Shown here piece by piece: positions 1 to 10,800 of a stretch of 16,243 nt of DNA. Below the pieces are notes generated by a model that did no database searches, was not told the origin of the DNA, and saw nothing but the letters and a program-made list of their open reading frames with translations. Each line of letters starts with the position of its first letter. The first letter of the stretch is position 1. A program made the translations under genes and the position numbers. This stretch comes from Ichthyophonus hoferi (Eukaryota > Opisthokonta > Ichthyosporea > Ichthyophonida > Ichthyophonidae). The DNA lies in contig NAOQ01000869.1 of the NCBI GenBank assembly GCA_002751075.1, positions 9,283-25,525 of the forward strand. Reading direction: 5' to 3'.

Positions 1-400
1 TGTTGTATTGTTGTATTGTATTGCTATTGTATTGTATTGTATTGTATTGTACTTGTATGTGTTGTGCTTTGTTGTATTGTTGTATTGTATTGTATTGTAT
101 TGCATTGTATTGTATTGTATTGTATTGTATTGTATTGTATTGTATTGTATTGTATTGTGTTGCGTTGTGTTGTATTGTATTGTATTGTATTGTATTGTAT
201 TGTATTGTATTGTATTGTGTTGTGTTGTGTTGTGTTGTATTGTATTGTATTGTATTGTATTATATTGGGTTGGGTTGTGTTGTGTTGTGTTGTGTTATGT
301 TGTGTTGTGTTGTATTGTATTGTATTGCATTGTATTGTGTTCTATTGTATTGTATTGTATTGTACTATATTATATTATATTATATTATATTATATTGTAT
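1..400. repeat. Degenerate TATTG pentanucleotide array
   Basis: The stretch is almost entirely TATTG units with TGTTG variants, shading into TATAT units near 365-395. Five is not a multiple of three, so a 15-nt superperiod leaves all three forward frames open as Leu-Tyr-Cys-Ile-Val repeats. This explains the long open frames and means they are not evidence of protein. The array runs off the left edge. Confidence 0.93.
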
Positions 401-690
401 CGCACATCAAGGCAGAAAGTAAATATCCAACTAAATATATAAACAAGTATATATGCTACAATTTTAATTAAGTGATCTATCACATTGGTCTTTTCACGTG
501 TGTTTTATTGTATACGCTACAGTTTATGGTGCAAGATACCATATAATTTTTAGGGTTAGAAGTATAGTACACGGCTCATTGCTAAGTAAATTGTACTAAG
601 TGTATGTATAACTAATCATGAAATATTTTGAAAACTACATTGATGTTGGTTTGGGTAGAGGAATATCTCTGCATAAGCATTCATGTATGT
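401..690. other. AT-rich sequence, nothing recognised
   Basis: Unique-looking AT-rich sequence without a long open frame, RNA gene or convincing paired splice sites on either strand. Confidence 0.6.
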
Positions 691-1060
691 TTATGCATAT
701 ATATATATATATATATGTGTGTGCTTGTGTACGCGTGTGCGTATATATATAAGTATATATACTTATAAAAATGTAGATGCAATATATTTTGTTTGTATAT
801 ATTTTTACATCTATGAACGTGTATATATGCTATAATGTATATATGTATTTATATATGCGTAATAGGATATACATCATGTAGATGTGTAGGTGTATCGGCT
901 TTTGTATATAGGTATGTATGTATATATGTATGTATGTATATATGTCTATATAAATATATGTATCTATATATGTATATATGTATGTATGTAGTATATATGT
1001 GTGTAATTGTAAGTATGTATGTGTGCATGTAAATATATATATGTGTATGCATGTCTATAT
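690..1060. repeat. TATG/TATA microsatellite tract
   Basis: Alternating TA, GTAT and TATG runs (for example about 695-770 and 830-1050) make up most of the stretch. The open frames on both strands here are Tyr/Ile/Cys or His/Thr/Tyr low-complexity products of the repeat and are not called as genes. Confidence 0.85.
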
Positions 1061-1133
1061 AAAAATATACATAGCAGACCTATAGTAAGGTACAGTATGC
1101 CTAGATAGAATATAAAGTATGATGGATATTTAC

Positions 1134-1164
1134 CCGAGCGAGATTTTAACTCCCCCTTCGCCAT
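1134..1164 (-). other. Possible short first exon (very weak)
   Basis: A minus-strand ATG with A at -3 and G at +4 reads MAKGELKSRS, then meets a GTAAAT donor-like site. The local GC content is higher than its surroundings. No downstream exon was found to the left, where repeats dominate. Confidence 0.12.
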
Positions 1165-1189
1165 TATTAGCCTCTTCCTAGCACATAAT

Positions 1190-1420
1190 TATCACAACTA
1201 TATGTATATATGTATATGCATATGATTATATATATGTATGTGTATATGTGTATATAAGATGTAGGTGTGGGTTGCAGGTGTAGGTATTCTTGTATGTGCA
1301 TGTTTATATATGTATTTATATATGTATGTATGTATGTATGTGTCTTTGTTTATCTATATGCGTGTGTGTATGTGTGTAATATGTAGTGTATGTGTTGGAT
1401 GTGTGGGGTATAAGAGGTGT
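1190..1420. repeat. TATATG/TGTG microsatellite tract
   Basis: Runs of TATATG, TATG and TGTG, similar to 690-1060, with no coding signal. Confidence 0.75.
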
Positions 1421-1800
1421 AAGTATCATATTGATAGCCTTTAGATGTATAAATAAAGTTTGAACTTAAACACAAAGTAAAGAGAAATGGTAACTGTACA
1501 ATAAAATACAAGGATGGAAAAAGGGCATTCACTTCAAAGCTTAAAAAAGGTATGTTTAGGTAAAAATATAATAGTATAGGAAGAGAGCAAAGGAAACCAA
1601 GAGATAAATTGAAATATGATTATGAGATCAAAATACGAAAACAATATAGGAATGGAGGTGAGGGAACAGGAGTAAATGAACAACAGAGCAGAGATGTAGA
1701 GCCAAAGAAAGTTATATATAAGGTTATGTAAAAATTAAAAGGAAATAATGCGTATAGACGTATGGAGGTACGGTAGTAGTTTAGTAAAACTAGTAATAAA
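1420..1800. other. A/purine-rich sequence, nothing recognised
   Basis: The + strand is strongly A- and purine-biased over about 1470-1740. There is no sustained open frame or recognisable RNA. Confidence 0.5.
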
Positions 1801-2340
1801 TACGGGTATGTCTAGATATAATAGGATTTAGCCTTGCATCAATCAGCCCTGACAACAACGTCCAAATAGGGCAATATTACCTTGGGTATATCTATTACAA
1901 TAACCCATCCCCTCCCTCGCTATGAAGTGTGCTTATGAACCAAATATATTGAGGAATGTTATTAAAAATGTGAGCATTGGCACTACTACCTGGTGTGATG
2001 CACAAGTGAAATGTGCGCATTAAACACACAGAATGCAACCTCTTTGTGAAAAATAAAAGGCTCTGTAGACTATGTAGCGCTGAAACATTGAGGTATATAT
2101 ATAGAAAAACACACCAAGATAAACAGTGCCTATACAAACCGCCTCTACCTTACATAGAGTACATAGTTTCCAACCTAATATTTTTAATAATAAACACTGT
2201 TACCAAATATTAAAAATCTACCTACCCAAAGTTCTAATAAAGCCTAGGCGCAATACAATAACTCAATATTTCCAGTTCAACGCCTACTGCTTACTAGGAC
2301 ATAATATATATTGTATAGTTATACAATTTGATGTTTAGAG
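1800..2340. other. Exon-like open stretches on both strands, unassigned
   Basis: GC content rises here. On +, a frame through about 1800-1921 reads SLASISPDNNVQIGQYYLG before a stop. On the minus strand, 1895-2137 is open for about 80 codons, ending STLHSEGGDGLL. On +, 2013-2213 begins RIKHTECNLFVKNKR. These overlap and are mutually incompatible as one gene. I recognise no family in any of them. Confidence 0.2.
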
Positions 2341-2393
2341 TTATAACATATTTATAAGGTTGTAATATAGATCATTTTAAGTTATAATGTGTG

Positions 2394-2489
2394 TTAGACC
2401 GACCTGTACGTGATTGGTGGAACTGAGCCATTCAGATCATCCAATTGAAAACTGGACGATAATTTATACCGCCAGGATTTGAGTTTTAA
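2394..2489 (-). other. Possible terminal exon of an unidentified minus-strand gene
   Basis: On the minus strand a TTCGCAG acceptor is followed by 31 open codons and TAA: LKLKSWRYKLSSSF, QLDDLNGSVPPITYRSV. The GC content and mixed residue composition differ from the flanking AT-rich DNA. No family is recognised, and upstream exons are only guessed (near 3500-3640 and 3963-3989). Confidence 0.2.
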
Positions 2490-2499
2490 CTGCGAATGT

Positions 2500-3410
2500 G
2501 TACGTATATGTATAACGCATATATATATATATGTATGTATTTTCAGGGATTATGTTCGTGTAGTATGGGGTATGTCGTTGTATTATTTAAATATATATAT
2601 AATGCAACGAGTGTTATTGATGTGGTATATAGTATATTTTTATCATGTATATGTGATTTAAACATAAAATAGATTGTATCTAATAAATAAATAAATATGC
2701 AACATATCTACATGCTTTGCTTTACCTAGGCTACGCATACACAATATATAATATACTCACGTAATATGTAATATAAACACATACTATAATATTTAATTTA
2801 CCTTATGTACTAGTTTTACGCAATATGTATTCTACTTACATAATAAATATGATATAACTGTATATTATGTCCTATGATATAGAATATATGAGATATTTAT
2901 TATAACTAACATATACACATAATATTCCTAGGGGGAAGCACTAAGTCCAGATACTATTAAGAATGTTTAGTGATTTACCCTGGAAAAAAAACATGATATC
3001 AAAATAAGGGCAATAAATATATCTAGATACACTGAGATCTGCATCGTATAACCAACCCCCCCACAACATACATCACAGTATAAAGAATACTGTCGCTATG
3101 TATTTCAACAAACATGGCTTCTTTAAGTATATACATACCTGATTGACATATCATTACTATATAATTACTAATTACTAGTAGTGGAGTCAAGCATTCAATA
3201 CTAAATATAATAATAATAAACCAATTAATTCTGCACTCTGAGGTATTTAAATCTATGAATTAGGCAGGCCATGTGAACAATTGTGAAAGAGAGAAGATTT
3301 TGGTTTTTCATAAAGTTGCTAAGAAAAATTATTTGATTAATTCAGATATTTCTTTATATAGCTATAATTATTTAATGTTATTAGCAATGACTATTGTTTA
3401 TGTAGTCAGA
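2500..3410. other. AT-rich sequence, nothing firmly recognised
   Basis: Mostly TA-rich with short TATA and AATA repeats. A minus-strand stretch about 3139-3230 is open and hydrophobic with a CAG|GTATGT-like donor near 3139, but such stretches are expected in sequence this rich in TTA and ATT codons. Confidence 0.4.
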
Positions 3411-3418
3411 AAAAATAG

Positions 3419-3640
3419 CTAGTACAATCTAAATCTGCCAATCGAAAGACAAGACATGCTGGTTATTTCCAAAAAATATATATATATATATATACTAATA
3501 ATACACAAACCATGTTTGGCTAAATAAACTGTAGCATACAGGTAACTTAATATGTAATGCTTGGGAGAGGATCTGGTAATAATAAAGAGTTTAACCGCAA
3601 CTGGAAATGGTTTGGTAAATGAAGATATTGGCAAATAATG
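3419..3640 (-). other. Minus-strand open frame, possible exon
   Basis: An ACTATTTAG acceptor-like site just right of 3640 leads into an open frame, HYLPISSFTKPFPVAVKLFI, ITRSSPKHYILSYLYATVYL. The frame then decays into Ile-Tyr repeats from a TA microsatellite near 3478-3494. Its phase would fit a MAAPVIALQ first exon at 3963-3989. No family is recognised. Confidence 0.15.
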
Positions 3641-3734
3641 CTAAATAGTAAGCTAATAGACCTCATAAAATATGTCTATACCGCACATATGACTAATACT
3701 ACGTAACTATATTACATTTCTGATGTATTGTCTT

Positions 3735-3815
3735 TCAACCCATACATACATACATACATATATACGTAATATATATATATATATAATAGATACATGATAC
3801 ATACACATACTATAA
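3735..3815. repeat. CATA and TA microsatellites
   Basis: Tandem CATA units (about 3740-3760), then TA units (about 3768-3786), then TACA-type degenerate copies. Confidence 0.8.
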
Positions 3816-3913
3816 TACGTACTATCATGCATGTGCAACCTGTATTAATTCTCATTATATATGAATCTATGGTGTTTAGACTCTGCATGCCCCAAATTTT
3901 AAAATATTTTAAT

Positions 3914-4015
3914 ATGGCTTCTAAATTTGATCCAGGGGTTATGATATGTAAACCAGGGTTACCTGCAAAGCAATCACTGGAGCTGCCATTTTATACTTTG
4001 ATCGGACATGTCTTG
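3914..4015 (+). other. Possible first exon on + (overlaps a minus-strand candidate)
   Basis: An ATG with A at -3 and G at +4 opens 34 codons, MASKFDPGVMICKPGLPAKQ, SLELPFYTLIGHVL, ending exactly at a GTATGT donor-like site in phase 0. No partner exon is convincing before VPS34; a site at 4391 would add a short tail. On the opposite strand, 3989-3963 reads MAAPVIALQ in an equally good start context and ends at CAG|GTAACC. At most one is likely real. Confidence 0.2.
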
Positions 4016-4029
4016 GTATGTGAGCACAT

Positions 4030-4802
4030 ATGTTATAATAAATAAATCACATAATAAAAATCATACCACGCCTTCACTTAAAATTCAAAAAAATTAAAAA
4101 TCGGTGTGACTTTTTTCATTGTTATTAAAAAGCACTTTTTCTGCTCCATCCAGCTAGATACAATTTATCAATCTCAAACCCCCTCCCAAACTAAATTCCG
4201 TGACTAAGTATTTTTAAAAAATATGGAAGACAAGGAAGTAGTTCCTAAACTGCTTATACTAGATTAGATGACTGTGTGTGAATCATATCATTGCGTTATT
4301 GGTTTATTTAGAAACTTATTAATTACAAGCAAATGATTTTTTCCAATAATATCAATTATTGAAATTAGTATTAGTTGGAGTGGCTCACAGGATCGATCGG
4401 GTTTGTCTACAATCATCGCAAAGAGTAACTTGATTATTTATTATTTTACTAATTATTATTATTATTTATTATAAGTATTATCTGAGTCTAAACCATGAGA
4501 AAATAAAAAATAAATAATAAGCTCCATCATACCCTAATATAATAGCAGTTGTTAATTTTTTTAAAAAAAAATACATTTTACATTATTAATTTGTAAAATT
4601 TATGCTATTTACTACTTGCTAAATAACAACCATAATTATATACACATCCCAAAGGACTTGTTCTGTGTAATGATAAAAACATGTATGCACTTACTTTAAC
4701 ATCTTTCCTATAAGTAACGAGACGTGCAATAGTAAGGATTTGGATGTTTTTACTTTTGCATATTGTATAAGGAGTTGTTACAACAGCTGATATACCACAG
4801 TC
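4030..4802. promoter_or_regulatory. Intergenic region and presumed VPS34 promoter/5' UTR
   Basis: AT-rich, with homopolymer A/T runs and a TTATTA cluster about 4436-4475. No TATA box is assigned with confidence. The 120 bases before the ATG are less repetitive and probably contain the transcription start. A CCACAG just before the ATG could also be the acceptor of a 5' UTR intron. Confidence 0.4.
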
Positions 4803-4888
4803 ATGGCTGCCAAACCTGTGGATAGTAAGCGAAAGATTTTCGCCTACGTATTCAGCTATGACGTTGACTTAAACGTGAGGATAACGAT
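4803..4888 (+). CDS. VPS34: VPS34 exon 1 (start of C2 domain)
   Basis: The exon opens with [20 protein letters not shown] and continues VDLNVRIT, matching the YSCDLDINVQLK start of human PIK3C3. It ends at a GTGAGT donor in phase 2. An earlier GTGAGG at 4875 was passed over because it gives no in-frame join to exon 2. Confidence 0.9.
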
Positions 4889-7800
4889 GTGAGTTTTATT
4901 TATTTATTATTTATTATTTACTCTCCAGTAAATATATACGTATATGTGGATTTATTATGGCATTTTTCTTCATTTTATAATTCATATTTTATAATGTAAG
5001 TTATGGATTTGTTTTGACTTGAAACAAGTAGACTATAGCTCAGTTGCAGCAGAGTCATCCGACAGAGAGACCGTGAACTGAGACAGTCCAAGTACTACTC
5101 TCACAGAAACATGTATATAAGAAGGAGAAAGGACACAGCAAATTATATATTACAACAGTGATGGGGCCTGGGTTATGGGTATATTTGAAAGTAGCTGAGA
5201 TGGAGAGGAGTAAGGTCTCAGCTTACAACATAGGTGATGTTGTTGATATGAAACAATAAAAATATTTTCAATTATATAAATTTCCATCTTATTACAGGTG
5301 TAGTTTGAATGTTGTATTCATTCATCTTTATGTAATTCACTATATGTCACTATATATATATATATCTTTAACCAATTGTTTTACGAATAAGTCTACTGCA
5401 TGAGAAATGACCAGAACATGCACACACATAGTGGATCACTGGAGGGATTAGAGGTGACCCATGGCTACAAGGACCTGTTGAACGATCCTTACTTGTCATA
5501 TCAGGACCTTTATAAAGGGTATGCGTATGTAATATATACTTGAATTCATTTTTTTACATTACAAGGCTTTATTGGCTGTTGTTTTAATGTTATATAATAT
5601 TAATATTAAAAATATGAATGATTTGTGGAAGAACCTGTTTGTCTGATATACATATATGAGTACAGTAACCCCATGATAACACATTGTGTCAGTGTGTATT
5701 GCTGATTATATGTCAATAAGATACTTTGTTCTGTGTAGCACTGGTCGGGTTGGGATGTGTATAATGTAGAATAAAATGTATGGATACTTGTACAGCATTT
5801 GCCTAAATAAATAAATATACATATATATAACAAGATAATAAGAAAGATGTAGAGATGGCAGATATATAGTAAGAGAAGGGCTGTGATGGATTATAATTTG
5901 TATTAATACATTCACTGTTTGTAATTGCTGGGACCCACATAACACTATAATTACTATACTTGTAATGGTATCTTTAGTGTCTTAAAGCCAAACCTATTAT
6001 TGGATGGCTTGTAATGGTATATTATGAGTGTTCATTGCATCACTTACATGGATAAGGCTTTATATCTTAATATGGTAATAGTTTACCATCTCCCTCTTTC
6101 TCTTCTTCTCTTTTTCACTGGACAACATTAAACAGGATTAAAGCTGAACTAGTTGTGACGTGTCAGATCTTCTCCAATAATACCCCTCTGTGCCTTTCTG
6201 TTAGAACGCGAGCCAATGTCTCGGAGGATAAGTGGACGTATGTCTAGAGGGAATTAATTTCTATGACCTATCACATACGCAGTATATCATGCATACACAA
6301 ATATGTTTTATAGTATACATTTTATCTCTTTCTTACTATGTCTATCCATACATGCACATATTTTCATATATATACGAATAACTACATAAAATACTCCTAC
6401 ATTTCATCATTCATTCAAATTACAGGTCATAATAATTTTCTGTAAAGGCATGTTTGTTTGATGACAGTAACCATATGTGTATATATGTATATACAAGATA
6501 ATATCAGGAAGTCAGAATATAATAGGGTCTATTTTATTGTGAATTAAAATAAGGTGTGAGTTATAGATATATATAGATGTGTGTGTGTGTGTTGTTTTGT
6601 ATACATGAAATACTCCATGTGCATGCATGCATGTAAGTCTGTATGTATGTATTTAGATATAAGGCTGTGTTACTTAAGGCAATCCTAACATAGCCCACAC
6701 ATTCCACCACCATATAGATGGAATGAATTGATTGAGTTTCCAGCCAAATATTGTGCCCTACCTAGAGATGCATGCCTAACTATTACCCTATGGGAGGCTA
6801 CTAGGCCAGGTGGTGCCAATCCGGTGGGCGGAACTACCGTTAATCTTTTTACTAGAAATGGGTAGGTTGGTGTGTTTATGTATGATGTATGATGTATGTA
6901 TGCTTGTTTATATCAAAGATATGTTTAGTAATAATATACAGATATATATATATATCTTACATGTACATATGTGTGTGAAATGAATTTCTGTATAATCTGT
7001 AGAGAACTAGGCTTTACAATAAAGATACGATAATTTTAGAATATAGGCCAAGTATCTTTGAATCATTAGGATAAAGTATAGGCTTATATATATGAAATGC
7101 AAAGTTTTGTTTTATAATGGTTTAAGCGTCATTACCCGTGTTTGTTTTTAGGTTTTTCCGTACCTTTTATCCTTTCCGCAACATCCGTTTATTACTATAC
7201 ACATAATAAATGTTAATTTATATATATATATATTGATATATTGATATTATGATATATTAGACAACTGCGAAATGGACTTCAACGCCTTAAGATCTGGGTA
7301 GGTTGTGAGGCCGATGGTTCGATTGACACTACGACCCCTGGTAAAGGTGGTGAAATAGACCGCATGCATGGATTTCAAAAGGTATTTATTTTAATGCTAC
7401 CATATAATTGGTCCCATATACTTACTTCTTGTTGATTATAAATAACTAGGTGGGTTTGCTATTGGGTTGTTTGCTTTATCTCACTATGTGTTAATTTTTA
7501 ATAAATGATGACGATAGGACTTCAAAACATCAGATCACACGCCTCCTGGGGAAATTGAACCCTAAAACTACAGTGTGGAGCCATGCAGCTCTCGCATATT
7601 GAAACCAACTAAAGTTGTTTATTAATTTTAAATCGGAACTATATAGTAGTATGATAATATGACAGTATGTATAATAGTAGGGTAGTATGGTAGTATGCAT
7701 ACACCAAGAGCTATGTATGTTGACTATAACCATATTTAATTACTTTCAGGTTTTGAAGAAAAGTGAGCGGGAAAGTCTGCCTGAGATACCCTGGTTAGAC

Positions 7801-10800
7801 CAGATAACATTTACAGAAATAGAAAAGATTAGCATGGTATGGAAAGATAACATTATTGTGATGTCATGTCTGCCTAGCCAAGAATATTTTTACTATATAT
7901 TACTTTGTTTTTATGTGCTATGGTATTATATGATATGATGTGATATAGTATAAAATGTTATGGTATGATGGTATGATATGATATAATGTGATGTGATAGA
8001 GTATAAAATGTTATGGTATGATGGTATGGTATGATATAATGTGATGTGATATAGTATGCTAGAAGATGGTATGGTATAGTATAATTTGATGTGATATAAT
8101 ATGATGTGATATGATAATAGAGAGTAAAAAAAAATGGAAAAATAGAAAATAGAAAAATGTTAGAAATAGTATAGAAAGTTAAATGAAATACTATTTGGTC
8201 TATACGTATATGTATGTCTATATACATACCTATACATACATAATGATATAATATGGTATGATATGCTATGATGTGATATAATATAATACACTACCCGACC
8301 GATATACTATTTCATTGTTATATAGTTGAAGTTACCACATTAGAATACAGATTTGATTAGATTATAGTTCTCTCCAGATTCTCATGCTCGTTTCAGCTCT
8401 TTTTTCTTCTTCCGTGTACTACTACTATTCGTGTGACATATTTTATATTTCAACTACAGAGATAGGCTTCATGAGAGACTGGTTTTATTTTTAAAAGTTA
8501 AAAGTGTTAATATATGCATTTTAAAAAAAAGAATGAAAAATGAATGAAAATAGTCCTTTCAGTTGTTTTGTAACTAAGGTTGTCACGAATTCCTATTGAA
8601 TAGACGTGTTTGTGGAAACTCTCACTTGTCACTAATGTAAAAGCATTACTTAACTTTTACTAAAAAGGTGTTATTAGAAAGACTTGTTGAAAAAAAAATA
8701 CGGTTTGTAGAACAAGAAAATATCTAGTGTCTATATTAAATGGGAATATATAGAATATAAAGCCAGTATTAGTATTAGTAGTAATGTCATCAGGTAATTG
8801 TACCATTTGTATTTGGGTTGAAGCTAGAATGATATGCTTCTTTAATGTTGGTGTGCTTTTTATTCCCAATCTTGTGTCATATATGATAGTATACTATACC
8901 CTATTACATTACTATACTATGTCCTATAATACTACTATACTAAACCATACTATACCTATACTGCACCATATTATAGTACTATGTTATACTATACCCTGTT
9001 ATACTACTTATGCTCAATACTTTACGACAGGAAGGGAAAAAAAAACTTGGCCCTGTCTTGTATGTAGAGTTTCCTAAATTTGACTATCCAGTAGTGTTTT
9101 GTGAAAAGGTATAGTATGTGTGCATGTGTATCCAGTTGTGTTTTGTGAGAAGGTATAGTATGTGTGCGTGTGTTGGTATGTGCTCTAGTCTGAAAAATTT
9201 GACTATCACATTATCATCATGTCTGCCTCTTGCTATATAATAGCTATTACTATTACTAATTAATGAACTAATTGGTTGATTTGGGTGCTATGGCCATTGG
9301 CTCTGTTATATTACATTGGGCTTCAAACTGGCATTGCTAGATATATTTAGATAATGATATAGGAATATGCATGATAGGATGCCCCTAGTAAAGTAAACCA
9401 AAAAATAAGAGTAAAAGTCGGGAGATATGATATCCATGTTGTGTAACACTCAAGATAGATAAGGCCAATGACCCTGACCCTGACCCTATGCTACTACAAG
9501 GATTATGTGTTTTATTTTATTTTTTTGCGGCAACAATATATATTTATATTATTTATTATTTTTTGTTACACTTTTCTTTCCTTATATTACTAGCTACATC
9601 TGCCTGTCTTGGTATATATGTATGTCTGTGTTTGTCTTGATTCCTATCTTGGTTATATTGTGTATCGATGTAACTACATATATGAACCAATTATACCACT
9701 AGATTCGTAGCCTAATATAGAAATCACAGGTAACCGAGCCACCTCCACCACCTGCACTTTTAAAGGAAATCTATGATTCTGAAATGGGCATGGACAATCT
9801 GGTAAGATAGTGTTGTTAAGATTATATTAGCGCACTACAGTATAATGTAATGAAAGTTAATATAAGATAATAATGTAGTATAAGATAATATATTATAGTA
9901 TAATAGAATAGCATATGAGATAATATAATATAATAGTGTTGTATAAGATAATATAGTGTAGTATAATAGAATAGAATAGAATATGAGATAATATATTATA
10001 GTAGTGTAGTATAAGATAATATAGTGTAGTATAATAGAATAGAGCATAAGATAGTATAAGATAATAGTGTCGTATAATAGGATATAGTATAGCATAGTAT
10101 ACAGTGTACAATAATAGTGAAGCCATAGTTATAATATTATATAGTATAGTGCGTTCTTCTTTGACACTATACTTACATCCTATACACCATATCGTATTCC
10201 TATTCAATTCATTACTGTAGTTTCATTTCTTGCTTTTTTTTTAATGTACTGGGGGACCTTTATATATAATTTAGTCTTTATTTTATATGAATATATGTGT
10301 TTATATATGTACATACACTCGCTCATACATACATATATACATGCGTACATATACACATTCATACATACATACATACATATATACATACATGCAAATATAT
10401 ATATCTTATACCTCTATATATGTCTGATAAATTGTGAACCCCAAGGAAAGGGTAGGACGGTATAATGAATATACCATGTAGAGACCTGTATATAAAGGTT
10501 CCCATCTATGTAAAGAACAAATACACGCCTATCCTATGGATGTGGGGAAATGTCTTGTATATATAACCCTTAACTTAACTTGATTAAGCATATTATAATT
10601 GGGTCCCTCTTGTTATAGTAATATAATAAGATTAGTGATTGGGTTAGGCAGATAGATAGAACGACAGTAGGGGCTTTATAAACATTCTAAAACCCAGTTA
10701 ACCGACAGGATTATGGAAGTAGAGTATATTTATTTTCTATTATAGCTTTATTATTTTATTAAACGCTGTATGATAGTGTATGGCGTATGTAACTTATTAT

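Noticed and set aside
3-471. Three overlapping + strand open frames of about 140-150 codons
   Set aside because: They are the three frames of one TATTG pentanucleotide array; the products are Leu/Tyr/Cys/Ile/Val repeats with no domain.
5031-5095. tRNA-like A-box word TAGCTCAGTTG
   Set aside because: No matching B box, anticodon stem or acceptor stem completes a cloverleaf; kept only as a possible structured RNA or SINE relic.
5392-5431. Earlier acceptors for VPS34 exon 2 (AG at 5391 and 5404)
   Set aside because: The first meets a stop in frame; the second adds nine residues that break the exact spacing of ITIGSLEG seen with the acceptor at 5431.
7530-7620. Minus-strand GGTTCAATTTCCCC, resembling a tRNA B box
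   Set aside because: The T stem mispairs and no D arm or anticodon arm lies at the right distance.
7837-7938. Extension of exon 6 into an open stretch
   Set aside because: The open frame continues about 30 codons, but the protein alignment resumes only at exon 7, and a GTATGG donor sits exactly at the homology end.
9469-9487. TGACCC repeats as a telomere-like tract
   Set aside because: Only three copies, internal to an intron, and not a known telomere unit.
9835-10207. Minus-strand open frames of 86 and 104 codons
   Set aside because: They are Tyr/Leu/Ile repeats from the ATAAGATAATAT tandem array inside intron 8.
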